The position numbers were made by a program, and so were the translations under genes. From positions 74,878 through 118,555 of the forward strand of contig NZ_SMYZ01000022.1 in the NCBI RefSeq assembly GCF_004919685.1: a stretch of 43,678 nucleotides of DNA, written 5' to 3'. Positions 1 to 8,245 of the stretch are shown one piece after another; position 1 is the first letter of the stretch, and each line of letters starts with the position of its first letter. This DNA comes from Mesorhizobium norvegicum (GTDB lineage Bacteria > Pseudomonadota > Alphaproteobacteria > Rhizobiales > Rhizobiaceae). The notes under the pieces were generated by a model, which was not told the origin of the DNA, did not search any database, and worked only from the letters and a program-made list of their open reading frames with translations.

Positions 1-143
1 CGCAAGGGGGGAGATTGGATCTCGTCACTGATTTCGCCAACCATCAACGCTCGCAGATGGGCGCCGCCGTACGAACTGCCGATCTCCCCCCTTGCGGGGG
101 AGATGTCCGGCAGGACAGAGGGGGGTGCCTTGGCGCTCACGCT
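1..143. repeat. Palindromic intergenic repeat, copy 1
   Basis: Bases 1-18 and 79-96 are inverted copies of one 18-base sequence with one mismatch. The second copy lies next to a further dyad with C-run and G-run arms at about 84-102. Bases 107-143 (a GGCAGGACAGAGGGGGG core followed by a CTCACG motif) recur in similar form at 2925-2960. These are the marks of the short GC-rich palindromic elements scattered between rhizobial genes. It lies just downstream of the minus-strand gene ending at 157, so it may also act as a transcript-end hairpin. The element is cut by the window edge. Confidence 0.6.
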
Positions 144-156
144 GCTGGAGCTAAGC

Positions 157-1461
157 TCACAGCGCCTGCGTCGTATAATCCCCTTCGGCCTCGTAAAGCC
201 CGTCCTCGATCTTGGTCTTGTGCACGACCTTGAGCTTGCCGCCTTCGACCTTGGAGATGTTCTGGATGCCAAAACACTGGTGGATCTTGCCGTTGAAGGT
301 CTTTGGCCCCTGAGGGTGCTCGGGGCCTTCGGCGAAGGCGGTCAGCGCTTCGGTCGCCTCGACCAGCTTAGCGCGGTCTTCGGGTCCCTTGTAGCCGGCG
401 TCTTCCATCGCCTTCTTGACGACATAGAGCGTTTCCCAGCAGCCGAACATGTGGGCGGCGGTGGAGACGTCCTTGGGGTCGCCGACGGCCGCACCATTGT
501 CGTCGATGCCGACAGCGGCACGATAGGCCTTTTGCGCCTCGGAATCATCGGCTTGTGCATAACGCGGCGAGCCTTCCCAGAAATGGCTGCCGTCGAGGAA
601 CTCCAACCCGGGGCTGTTGATGTCGGTGGCTTCAAGCGAATCGATGAAGCCGAACAGCTGCGGCCGGTTGGAGCCGTAGAACTCGCCGAGCTCCTTGACG
701 AAGGTGAGCACGGCCGGGCCGACCATGACGTGGTAGATCACTTCGGTCTCGGCCGGAATCTGCGGGAAATACTTGGTGAAGGACGATTCCGTCGGCGGGA
801 TGGCGATCTGCGCGATGACCTCGGCGCCTTGCGCCTTCAGTGCCGGCGGCAGGTAGTCGCGGTGGTCGTAGCCGAAGGCGAAATCGGGGAAGATCTGCGT
901 CACCTTCTTGCCGGCATTGGCCGCGATCCACGGCGCCATCGACTGGATCTGGCTCTTCACATCGGTGATGCCGGGCTGGAAGACATAGCGGTTGAGCTTG
1001 GTCGAGGCGACGTGGTGGCCTTCGCTGACAACGAAATAGGGCATCTTGTTTTCGCCGGCGGCGGGCGCCGAGCCGATGACGACATGCGAGAACAGCGTGC
1101 CGAAGACGATGTCGGTCTTGTGCTGGGTGGCGAACTTGCCGACCACCTCGGCGCCACGGCCGGGATCGGTGCCGTCATCCTCGATGATCACCTCGACCTG
1201 ACGGCCATTGATGCCGCCGGCGGCATTGATCGCCTTGACCGCGGCGGCCGTCGTCTTCTCGTACCAGCGGCCATAGGCGGCGCCGATGCCGGTGCGGTGC
1301 GACTGGAAGCCGATCTTGATCGGCGCCGAACTCTGCGCCTGGGAATAGCGGACGAAGCCGGGGGCTACAGTGAGGCCCGCGCCCGCGGCCAAACCCTTCA
1401 GCGCCGTGCGGCGGGTGAGGGCAGTCTTGGAGAGGTCGAAAAATCCGTTCCTGTCAGCCAT
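157..1461 (-). CDS. ABC transporter substrate-binding protein, branched-chain amino acid type, Tat-exported
   Basis: A periplasmic binding protein of the Leu/Ile/Val (Peripla_BP_6) family of about 434 residues. The start at 1461 is chosen because AGGGGAAC lies just upstream, whereas the longer frame to 1512 has no such site. The N-terminus carries a twin-arginine signal (LTRRTALKGLAAGAG), so the protein is probably exported folded. The mature part begins near APIKIGFQSHRTG and has the AINAAGGINGRQVEVIIEDD segment typical of the family. Its ligand cannot be read from sequence; amides, urea or branched amino acids are all possible. No permease or ATPase gene is visible next to it; partners could lie left of the window. 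Confidence 0.85.
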   Translation of the reverse strand: MADRNGFFDLSKTALTRRTALKGLAAGAGLTVAPGFVRYSQAQSSAPIKIGFQSHRTGIGAAYGRWYEKTTAAAVKAINAAGGINGRQVEVIIEDDGTDPGRGAEVVGKFATQHKTDIVFGTLFSHVVIGSAPAAGENKMPYFVVSEGHHVASTKLNRYVFQPGITDVKSQIQSMAPWIAANAGKKVTQIFPDFAFGYDHRDYLPPALKAQGAEVIAQIAIPPTESSFTKYFPQIPAETEVIYHVMVGPAVLTFVKELGEFYGSNRPQLFGFIDSLEATDINSPGLEFLDGSHFWEGSPRYAQADDSEAQKAYRAAVGIDDNGAAVGDPKDVSTAAHMFGCWETLYVVKKAMEDAGYKGPEDRAKLVEATEALTAFAEGPEHPQGPKTFNGKIHQCFGIQNISKVEGGKLKVVHKTKIEDGLYEAEGDYTTQAL

Positions 1462-1614
1462 GTTCGTTCCCCTGTTTTTCAGTCTTGACCAACGATAAGG
1501 CGGCTTCGGCATCCTCGCTCAGAGGACGCAAAAATTGCATGTGTACAAACTAAATCACCAAAGCCTTGATGTGGCAAGCGAGCTTTCCCCAACGACATCG
1601 GGGCCGCCCTTTTC

Positions 1615-2964
1615 TCATCCGGCGGTCGGCGTGGCAAGCAACCAGAGGCCGAACACCGTATAGGCGATCATCAGCAGAGTGAGCGGAAACTGGCTGAGCG
1701 CGGCACGGGCAGGCTGCGGATGCAGCCGCCAGGCGAAGCCATGGGCGACGAGGACGGCGAGCACATGGCCAAGGATGATGGCGCCGGCCTGGACATTCCA
1801 CAGCCACCACGCCGAGTCCGCCCCGGCAACGATGCCGGCTTCGATCTGGATGTCGGCGGTGCCGAACAGGTTCCAGCCCAGCGCGAACGGGTCGGAGAGC
1901 GCGGCAAGCGCATACTGGCCGTCGACGAGCAGCGCCGTCAGATAATGCGCGACATGGTAGGCAAGCGCGATCGGCACGATCGACCAGACCAGAAGGCCAG
2001 CCGCCTGGCCGAGCGTGTGATCGCTACCGGCGAGACGCTGGCCGAGCCAGACGGCGAGCAGGAACACCGCCGCCAGCAGCACGAATGTCAGGACGAGCCC
2101 GAAAGTGCCGCTGCCGATCAGCGCGGTGCGGCCGGGAAATTCGAGCGGGTTGATGCCGAACAGGCCGAGCCAGAAGAAGGTTTTCGACAGGCCGTCGAAG
2201 GACACCGACGACAGGGCCAGCAGCAGGAAGGCGATGCCGCTGGTCGGCAATGGCGCGGCGGCCAGCAATTTGGCGCCCGGCCAGCACAGGCCAAGCCGGC
2301 CGTCTTCGTTGCGCTCGACGATGGCGAAACGCGCCACCATCGAGAAGAAGACCGTCAGGAATTCGCCACTGGGGCTCCAGGCGCGATAACCGAACGCCAG
2401 CATGGCGAGGAAAGAGAACAACCAGTAGAGACCGGCGGCTAGGGCCAGCCGCGCCGGATCGTCGGGCGCTGGATCGATGAGTTCGAACCAGGCAAAGGCG
2501 AAGAACAGGATGACAGCCGGCCAGCAGCCCAGCCATCGCGGGAGACACCATGCCCCTTCGTTGTTTCCGCCTGACAGTCGCGAGACGAGACGCCACGGGC
2601 CAACCCAGGGGTTCAGCCATGACCAGAGATCGCCGAAGACGCCCTGCAGCAAGGTGACGCCAGCCCATAGCAGCGTCCAGATTACCAAAGGCAGTGGATT
2701 GGAAAGCGGGTCGCGGCTGCCGAAAAGGCCTGCGACGATGAGGATTGCAAAGCCGGCAAAGGATATCAGGCTGATGGCTATCCGGGAGGCGTCGCTGAAA
2801 GCGAAGAGCGGCAGGCGGCGACGCCAGAAGCGATCGAGTGACTCCGCCGGCAGCAGCGCCAGGACGAGGAAGCTGATGGCAACGGCGAAGGCGCCGCCGA
2901 CCAGATAGTAGCCGGTGGGCAAGAGCAGGACAGAGGGGGGCGCTAAGGAACTCACGCTATCCAA
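1615..2964 (-). CDS. Polytopic membrane protein of unknown function
   Basis: A hydrophobic protein of up to 449 residues with roughly ten to twelve predicted membrane spans and W/G/P-rich loops such as LWSWLNPWVGPW. I do not recognise a named family. It follows pncB on the same strand with only 16 bases between pncB's stop and this frame's first possible start, so co-transcription is likely. The start is uncertain: no ATG is available, the first start is TTG at 2964 and a GTG lies at 2955. The first ~15 codons come from an intergenic repeat related to the one at 107-143, so the native N-terminus may be just downstream (around LPTGYYLVGG) or may have been replaced by the repeat. Confidence 0.75.
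   Translation of the reverse strand: MDSVSSLAPPSVLLLPTGYYLVGGAFAVAISFLVLALLPAESLDRFWRRRLPLFAFSDASRIAISLISFAGFAILIVAGLFGSRDPLSNPLPLVIWTLLWAGVTLLQGVFGDLWSWLNPWVGPWRLVSRLSGGNNEGAWCLPRWLGCWPAVILFFAFAWFELIDPAPDDPARLALAAGLYWLFSFLAMLAFGYRAWSPSGEFLTVFFSMVARFAIVERNEDGRLGLCWPGAKLLAAAPLPTSGIAFLLLALSSVSFDGLSKTFFWLGLFGINPLEFPGRTALIGSGTFGLVLTFVLLAAVFLLAVWLGQRLAGSDHTLGQAAGLLVWSIVPIALAYHVAHYLTALLVDGQYALAALSDPFALGWNLFGTADIQIEAGIVAGADSAWWLWNVQAGAIILGHVLAVLVAHGFAWRLHPQPARAALSQFPLTLLMIAYTVFGLWLLATPTAG
2925..2960 (-). repeat. Partial copy of the left-edge repeat, inside a coding frame
   Basis: Read on the minus strand, this stretch matches bases 107-143 (minus) through an AGCGTGAG block and a CCCCCCTCTGTCCTGC block, separated by a short diverged segment. 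It overlaps the first codons of the membrane protein gene 1615-2964. The match was made by eye; the homology is clear but the exact ends are not. Confidence 0.55.
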
Positions 2965-2980
2965 GAGCCCCCATCACCCC

Positions 2981-4285
2981 TCACACCTTGACCAGTTGCT
3001 CCACGCGATCCTTCTCGCCGAAAATCCTGATGTAACGCTCGATCTCGTTCTCATCGCCGGTCGCCTTGGCCGGATTGTCGGAGAGCTTGACCGCCGGCCT
3101 TCCATTGGCCTCGGTGACCTTGCAGACCAGCGATATGGCGTCGAGGCTGTTGGTTTCGGTCGGCGCGCAGCCTTCGAAATCATTGGTGAGGTTCGTGCCC
3201 CAGCCGAAGGACATACGCACCTTGCCCTTGAAGTGGCGGTAGGTCTCCTCGATCGTTTCGACCTCGAGCCCGTCGGAGAAGATCAGCAGTTTCTGCTTGG
3301 GATCCTTGCCCTTGTCGCGCCACCAGGACAGGATTTTTTCGCCGCCTTCGATCGGTGGCGCGCTGTCGGGGCGAAAGCCCGTCCAGTCGGCCACCCAGTC
3401 CGGCGCGTCGCGCAGGAACGAGGCGGTGCCGAAAGCGTCGGGCAGCACGATCAGCAGATTGCCGCCATAGTAGCGCTGCCAGTCCTGCAGCACCTTGTAG
3501 GGCGACTGTTTCAGTTCTTTTTCCGAATTGGCGAGGGCGGCGAACACCATCGGCAGTTCATGCGCGTTGGTGCCGAGCGCTTCGAGGTCGTTGTCCATCG
3601 CCAGAAGCACATTTGAGGTGCCGGTGAACGCCTCGCCGATGCCTTCCTTCAGCGCTTCGACGCACCAGCGCTGCCACAGGAAGGAATGCCGCCGGCGCGT
3701 GCCGAAGTCCGAGATGCGGATGCCGGGCAGAGCCTTCAGCCGCTCGGTCTTGGCCCACATCTTGGCCTTGGCGCGGGCATAGAGCACGTCGAGTGCGAAA
3801 GGCCCGAACGCCCGCATGGCGGCGCGAGATCGGAGTTCGTTGATGATCGCCAGCGCCGGGATCTCCCACAGCGTCGTGTACATCCATGGCCCGCTGAAGG
3901 TCAGTTCATACTGCCCGTCGCGCTTCGACAGCTCGTATTTGGGCAGCCGGAAGCCTTCCAGCCAGGCGAGGAACTCCGGCTCGAAGATCTGCTTGCGGCC
4001 GTAGAAATTGTTACCGCCGAGCCAGATCATCTCCTTCTTGGAGAAGCGCAGCGTGCGGGCATGGTCGAGCTGTTCGCGCAGTTCGCCCTCATCGATCTCG
4101 TCGGCCAGCCGCACCGAAGTCGTGCGATTGATCAGCGAGAAAGTGGTGTCGACCTTGGGATACATGCCCCAGATCATCTGCAGCATCAAAAGCTTGTAGA
4201 AATCCGTGTCGAGCAGGCTGCGCACGATCGGATCGAGCTTCCAGGTGTGGTTGTAGACCCGCCGCGCAATATCGGTCTTAGCCAT
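2981..4285 (-). CDS. pncB: Nicotinate phosphoribosyltransferase
   Basis: A cytosolic enzyme that joins nicotinate to PRPP, with ATP, to give nicotinate mononucleotide in the Preiss-Handler NAD salvage route. The 434-residue length fits bacterial PncB. Visible marks are the N-terminal [16 protein letters not shown] segment, the FGTRRRHS block with the conserved His (residue 200) that is phosphorylated in this family, and the late [10 protein letters not shown] phosphate-binding region. It starts with ATG at 4285. The likely downstream partner is the membrane protein at 1615-2964. The 158 bases upstream (4286-4443) separate it from the end of a LysR gene and must hold its promoter; no operator was recognised there. 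Confidence 0.96.
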   Translation of the reverse strand: MAKTDIARRVYNHTWKLDPIVRSLLDTDFYKLLMLQMIWGMYPKVDTTFSLINRTTSVRLADEIDEGELREQLDHARTLRFSKKEMIWLGGNNFYGRKQIFEPEFLAWLEGFRLPKYELSKRDGQYELTFSGPWMYTTLWEIPALAIINELRSRAAMRAFGPFALDVLYARAKAKMWAKTERLKALPGIRISDFGTRRRHSFLWQRWCVEALKEGIGEAFTGTSNVLLAMDNDLEALGTNAHELPMVFAALANSEKELKQSPYKVLQDWQRYYGGNLLIVLPDAFGTASFLRDAPDWVADWTGFRPDSAPPIEGGEKILSWWRDKGKDPKQKLLIFSDGLEVETIEETYRHFKGKVRMSFGWGTNLTNDFEGCAPTETNSLDAISLVCKVTEANGRPAVKLSDNPAKATGDENEIERYIRIFGEKDRVEQLVKV

Positions 4286-4443
4286 GTTTCAACACCGCCT
4301 TCGCTGCCTGCCATCCACAACCGCGACAGGCCTCATAGCATCGAATTGGCCAAAGCGCTGCCCGGTTTCAGGCTGGCCCGACAAAAAGAAAACCCTGCAC
4401 GGACTGACGATCACCGACAGTCGCCGCAAGCCGCAGGCCGGTG

Positions 4444-5418
4444 TCAGCTCCCGGTTTTGGCGCCGATGACCCTGAGCGCCGGACGCTTGCGGCGGCTGAC
4501 GATGCGGCCCGCCACCGGGGCGTCGGCGCGGCCGTCATCCCCGGCCTTCTCGGCAAACAGCCAGTCGATGAACACCTGCACGATCGGCGTCGCCCGCATC
4601 TCGTTGCGGCAGACGACATAGAAATCGTCGACCGCCGGCACCGAGAGGCTGAACGGCGCCACCAACATGCCCCTGGCCAGCAGCGCGCTTGCCGTCACGG
4701 AGTCGCCCAACGCCACGCCATGGCCATGCACCGCCGCCTCGGTCGCCATGCGCGCATCGCCGAGATGATGGCGGCGGCCCCGCTCCAGGTCCAGCGCATC
4801 GGCGGCCGCCAGCCAAGTGTGCCATTCGCGGCCGTCGTCGCCATGCAGGAAGACATGGTCGGCAAGGTCCCTGACGCTGCGGATCGGGCGGTTGTTGATC
4901 AAGGTCGGGCTGACCACCGGAAACAGTTCGAGGCCCGACCATTTGCGCATCCAGCAATCGGTCCAGCTGCCGTCGCCATAGTGCACGCAGACGTCGATGT
5001 TGGGCGCCCGCAGATCCTTGGGGTCGTTGGAGGGGATAAGCGTCAGCCTGATATCCGGATATTGCGCCATGAAACTGCCGAGCCGCGGTGTCATCCACAG
5101 CAACAGCAGCGCCGGCACGCAGGAGACTGAAAGTGTGCCGCTGCTCGCCGGCCTTGTCATACGCTGGGTGGCGGCGGCGATGCTATCGAAGGCGGTCGAT
5201 ACGGCAGGCAGCAGTTCGGCGCCGTGCGGTGTCAGCTTGACCCGCTGGCCGGCCCGCTCGAACAGCTTGACGCCAAGCGACTGCTCGAGCGCCTTGATCT
5301 GGTGGCTGATGGCGCCATGCGTGACGTTCAGCTCACTGGCCGCCTTGGTCAGCGAGCCATGCCGGGCCGTTGCCTCGAAGGCGCGCAACGGATTGAGGGG
5401 AGGCAGGCGTTTGGCCAT
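4444..5418 (-). CDS. LysR-family regulator, GcvA-like
   Basis: A 324-residue LysR-type transcription factor. Residues ~8-66 form the winged HTH (PLNPLRAFEATARHGSLTKA, then THGAISHQIKALE), and the rest is the two-lobed effector domain. The opening with an L-N-P-L-R-A-F-E block is typical of the GcvA/AmpR-like branch. It is transcribed away from the agmatinase gene at 5632, and the 213-base gap holds two short dyads, so it probably controls the agmatinase-transporter genes and itself. The C-terminus (about 30 residues after DWLFAEKAG) is Arg/Ala-rich and longer than usual for the family. The inducer is unknown; an amine or guanidino compound is a guess from context. Confidence 0.9.
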   Translation of the reverse strand: MAKRLPPLNPLRAFEATARHGSLTKAASELNVTHGAISHQIKALEQSLGVKLFERAGQRVKLTPHGAELLPAVSTAFDSIAAATQRMTRPASSGTLSVSCVPALLLLWMTPRLGSFMAQYPDIRLTLIPSNDPKDLRAPNIDVCVHYGDGSWTDCWMRKWSGLELFPVVSPTLINNRPIRSVRDLADHVFLHGDDGREWHTWLAAADALDLERGRRHHLGDARMATEAAVHGHGVALGDSVTASALLARGMLVAPFSLSVPAVDDFYVVCRNEMRATPIVQVFIDWLFAEKAGDDGRADAPVAGRIVSRRKRPALRVIGAKTGS

Positions 5419-5434
5419 GAACGTCCACGTTTAT

Positions 5435-5451
5435 TGTGAGATTTTCTCACA
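5435..5451. promoter_or_regulatory. Candidate LysR operator
   Basis: TGTGAGA-TTT-TCTCACA is a perfect dyad with 7-base arms, 17 bases upstream of the LysR start codon. Its T-N11-A form fits LysR-type binding sites, so autoregulation is the natural reading. Confidence 0.5.
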
Positions 5452-5472
5452 GAAAACACCGTAACAATATCA

Positions 5473-5486
5473 ATTGATTTTTCAAT
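5473..5486. promoter_or_regulatory. Second short dyad in the LysR/agmatinase gap
   Basis: ATTGA-TTTT-TCAAT is a perfect dyad with 5-base arms in an AT-rich stretch, 21 bases beyond the first dyad. It may be part of the same activation site or of the promoter. Such short dyads also arise by chance in AT-rich DNA. Confidence 0.3.
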
Positions 5487-5631
5487 GCCGCTGCCAGACA
5501 CTTGAGCCCGGAACAGCATCAAGACGTGAAATCTGCAGGCAGCCAGCGGGACAGCGACCCGGCCGGATGACGGTCGGTTCGCCAGGCATCACCAAAGGTC
5601 GCACTGCATCAGCCCGGCAGGAGGAGTGCAG

Positions 5632-6693
5632 ATGGGTTACGATCGCGGCAAGCTCGACGCCTTGCGTCGCAAATATGGCGAGAGCCATGGCGGCGAAATG
5701 TTCGACCCGAAGTTCCGCAAGGTCGCCGACAAGATCTTTTCCAAGAGTGGCACGCGGCTCGCGCCCTATTCCGGCATCCCGACCTTCCTCGCCGCGCCCT
5801 ACCGCGAAATATCAGCCGACAATCCGGATTTCGGCGACCTGCAGGTGGCGATGATCGGCGTGCCGATGGATCTCGGCGTCACCAACCGGCCAGGCTCCCG
5901 CTTCGGGCCAAGGGCATTGCGCGCCATCGAGCGCATCGGTCCCTACAATCACGTGCTGGAATGCGCGCCGACGCATGAGCTCAGGGTTGCCGACATCGGC
6001 GATACGCCGTTCCGCAGCCGCTACCGGCTGGAGATCAGCCATGACGATATCGAGCGCCGCACCAACCAGATCGTCGATGCCGGTGTCATCCCGCTTTCGA
6101 TCGGCGGCGACCATTCGATCAGCCATCCGATCCTGAAGGCGGTCGGCAAGAAGGCGCCGGTCGGCCTGATCCATATCGACGCCCATTGCGACACCAGTGG
6201 CCTGTTCGACATGACCAAATTCCACCATGGCGGGCCGTTCCGCAACGCGGTGCTTGACGGCGTGCTAGATCCGACGCGCACCATCCAGATCGGCATCCGC
6301 GGCTCGGCCGAGTATCTGTGGGAGTTCACCTACGAGTCCGGCATGACCGTGGTCCATGCCGAGGAGGTGACCGGTCTCGGCATTCCCGCCATCATCGAGA
6401 AGGCGCGCAAGATTGTCGGCGACGGCCCGACCTATGTCTCCTTCGATATCGACAGCGTCGATCCGGCCTTCGCGCCCGGCACCGGTACGCCGGAAGTCGG
6501 CGGGCTGACGACGCGCGAAGTGCTCGAGCTGCTGCGCGGCCTCAAGGGCCTCAACATCGTCGGCGGCGACGTCGTCGAGGTGGCGCCGCAATACGACGCC
6601 ACCACCAACACGGCGCATGCCGCCGCACAGGTGCTGTTCGAGATCCTGAGCCTGATGGTGTTCAGCCCGGCGATAACAGGCAAGGGAGCCTGA
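5632..6693 (+). CDS. speB: Agmatinase-family ureohydrolase
   Basis: A 353-residue member of the arginase/agmatinase family, which uses two Mn ions to hydrolyse a guanidino group to urea plus an amine. All metal ligands are present: GGDHS (His161), DAHCD (Asp183, His185, Asp187) and SFDIDSVDP (Asp272, Asp274). The ATG at 5632 is preferred to the in-frame GTG at 5626 because AGGAGG at 5619-5624 is correctly spaced only for 5632. It heads a run with an ABC binding protein and two permeases, divergent from a LysR gene. Agmatine is the default substrate, but guanidinobutyrate or guanidinopropionate hydrolases look alike. The urea released could feed the urease encoded further right. Confidence 0.9.
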   Translation: MGYDRGKLDALRRKYGESHGGEMFDPKFRKVADKIFSKSGTRLAPYSGIPTFLAAPYREISADNPDFGDLQVAMIGVPMDLGVTNRPGSRFGPRALRAIERIGPYNHVLECAPTHELRVADIGDTPFRSRYRLEISHDDIERRTNQIVDAGVIPLSIGGDHSISHPILKAVGKKAPVGLIHIDAHCDTSGLFDMTKFHHGGPFRNAVLDGVLDPTRTIQIGIRGSAEYLWEFTYESGMTVVHAEEVTGLGIPAIIEKARKIVGDGPTYVSFDIDSVDPAFAPGTGTPEVGGLTTREVLELLRGLKGLNIVGGDVVEVAPQYDATTNTAHAAAQVLFEILSLMVFSPAITGKGA

Positions 6694-6711
6694 CGTTCAG
6701 AAAAGCAAAGG

Positions 6712-6738
6712 CGGCCGCCGCGCTGGAGCCGGCGGCCG
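6712..6738. terminator. Intercistronic GC hairpin (attenuator or mRNA stabiliser)
   Basis: A perfect 9-base inverted repeat, CGGCCGCCG / CGGCGGCCG, with a 9-base loop, lies between the agmatinase stop and the binding-protein start. There is no T-run after it, so it is more likely a processing or stabilising hairpin that sets relative transcript levels than a full terminator. Confidence 0.5.
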
Positions 6739-6775
6739 TATCAAACAAACAAAGCTTCCAGACAGGGGAATGACA

Positions 6776-7582
6776 ATGACAATCCGTAAGACATTCACAT
6801 CCATCGCCGCCGTGCTGATGCTTGGCACCGCCGGTTTCGGCCTTTCAATTCAGGCCGCCAGCGCCGATGCGCTGGCAGACATCACCAAGGCCGGCGCCAT
6901 CAATGTCGGCGTCTTCGCCGATTTTCCACCCTTCTCCTCGGCCAGCGCCGACATGAGCCTCAAGGGCTATGACATGGATGTCGCGCAATACATTGCCGAC
7001 ACGCTCAAGGTGAAGCTCAATCCCGTCGCGGTCACCGGCCAGAACCGCATCCCGTACCTCAACGACCACCGCGTCGATATCCTGATGAGCGTCGGCTATT
7101 CGAAGGAACGCGAGCAGGTCATCGATTTCGCTGCCGCCTACGCGCCCTACTACATCGCCGTGATCGGTCCGGCAGCGCTTTCGGTCAAAGGCAAGGAAGA
7201 CCTTGCCGACAAGTCGATCGCCGTCAACCGCGGCACGCTCGAAGACACCTCGCTCACCGAGGCGGCACCCGCTTCGGCCGACATCAAGCGCTTCGACAAC
7301 TACAATTCGGTGATCCAGGCCTTCATCTCCGGCCAGACCCAGTTGATGGTCGTCGGCAACGATGTCGGCGCGCAGGTGCTGGCCAAGCAGGACGTACTGA
7401 AGCCGGAGCAGAAGTTCCAGCTTCTGACTTCGCCTTCGCATATCGGCCTCAACAAGAACGAGGACAGCCTGAAGAAGGCGGTCAACGATGCCGTCGCCAA
7501 GATGCTGGCGGACGGCAAGCTGGACGAAAGCTCGAAAGCCTGGCTGAAGACGCCGCTCAACCCCGACAACCTCAAGGATTGA
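6776..7582 (+). CDS. Polar amino acid-type ABC substrate-binding protein
   Basis: A 268-residue periplasmic binding protein of the SBP_bac_3 family. A Sec signal peptide is visible (MTIRKTFTSIAAVLMLGTAG to about AASA), followed by the family opening ITKAGAINVGVFADFPPFSS. The ATG at 6776 is chosen over the in-frame ATG at 6770 because AGGGGA ends directly at 6769, leaving 6 bases to 6776 and none to 6770. It lies 82 bases after the agmatinase gene, beyond a hairpin, and 6 bases before the first permease gene. Context suggests a guanidino compound, a basic amino acid or agmatine as ligand. That is inference; the sequence alone does not fix it. Confidence 0.9.
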   Translation: MTIRKTFTSIAAVLMLGTAGFGLSIQAASADALADITKAGAINVGVFADFPPFSSASADMSLKGYDMDVAQYIADTLKVKLNPVAVTGQNRIPYLNDHRVDILMSVGYSKEREQVIDFAAAYAPYYIAVIGPAALSVKGKEDLADKSIAVNRGTLEDTSLTEAAPASADIKRFDNYNSVIQAFISGQTQLMVVGNDVGAQVLAKQDVLKPEQKFQLLTSPSHIGLNKNEDSLKKAVNDAVAKMLADGKLDESSKAWLKTPLNPDNLKD

Positions 7583-7588
7583 GTTTCC

Positions 7589-8245
7589 GTGGCCTTTGCC
7601 TGGCTTCCAGGTGCTTTGGGCGACATCGCGCGCGGAGCGCTCACGACGATCCTGTTGATCGCCGTGACCACGCTTGCGGGAACGTTCCTCAGCATCCTGG
7701 GTGCAGCGGGTCGCCGAAACGGCCCGGTGCTGCTCAAGCGGGCCATCGCCTGGTATGTCGAAATCATCCGCAACACGCCGTTCCTGGTGCAGCTGTTCTT
7801 CATCTTCTTCGGGCTGCCCAGCCTCGGCATCAGGCTCGATCCGGTGCTGGCCGCCATGCTGGCGATGACGCTCAACATGGCGGCCTACACCATCGAGATC
7901 GTCGGCGCCGGGCTTGACGCCGTGCCCGGCGGGCAAACGGAAGCAGCCCTGGCACTGGGCTTGAGGCCACGCCAGGTGTTCATCAAGATCGTGCTGCCGC
8001 AGGCGCTCAAGGTGATCTTTCCAGCGCTGACCAGCCAGATCGTCATCATGATGCTGGAGTCCGCCGTCGTGTCGCAGATCGCGGTGCGCGAGCTGACCTA
8101 CGAGGCCGACATGCTGCAGGCGCGCACCTTCCGCTCCTTCGAGACCTATTTTGTCGTGACGATGGTCTATCTCGTCCTGTCGATGGCCCTGCGCCGGCTG
8201 CTGGTGTCAGGCGGACGACGCGTGCTCGGGGCTGGCGTGTCATGA
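7589..8245 (+). CDS. Polar amino acid ABC transporter permease (first)
   Basis: A 218-residue inner-membrane permease of the HisM/GlnP type, starting with GTG. The N-terminal hydrophobic segment, the IIRNTPFLVQLFFIFFGLP stretch and the EAALALGLRPRQVFIKIVLP coupling helix (EAA loop) are characteristic. It follows the binding protein by 6 bases, with AAGGA inside that gene's end as the likely ribosome site. It overlaps the next permease by 4 bases (ATGA), so the two are translationally coupled and probably form a heterodimer. Confidence 0.9.
   Translation: MAFAWLPGALGDIARGALTTILLIAVTTLAGTFLSILGAAGRRNGPVLLKRAIAWYVEIIRNTPFLVQLFFIFFGLPSLGIRLDPVLAAMLAMTLNMAAYTIEIVGAGLDAVPGGQTEAALALGLRPRQVFIKIVLPQALKVIFPALTSQIVIMMLESAVVSQIAVRELTYEADMLQARTFRSFETYFVVTMVYLVLSMALRRLLVSGGRRVLGAGVS

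Noticed and set aside
103..1488. Long plus-strand open frame (461 codons) opposite the binding-protein gene
   Set aside because: It is the mirror of a GC-rich gene with a Tat signal and good ribosome site. Its product is Gly/Arg/Asp-rich and of no recognisable family.
5487..5631. Possible guanidine riboswitch before the agmatinase gene
   Set aside because: The conserved ykkC-type core sequences are not seen; the leader is short and the LysR/dyad layout explains control better.
6845..7936. A 363-codon minus-strand frame over the binding protein and permease
   Set aside because: Both genes beneath it have family motifs and ribosome sites; this frame has neither.
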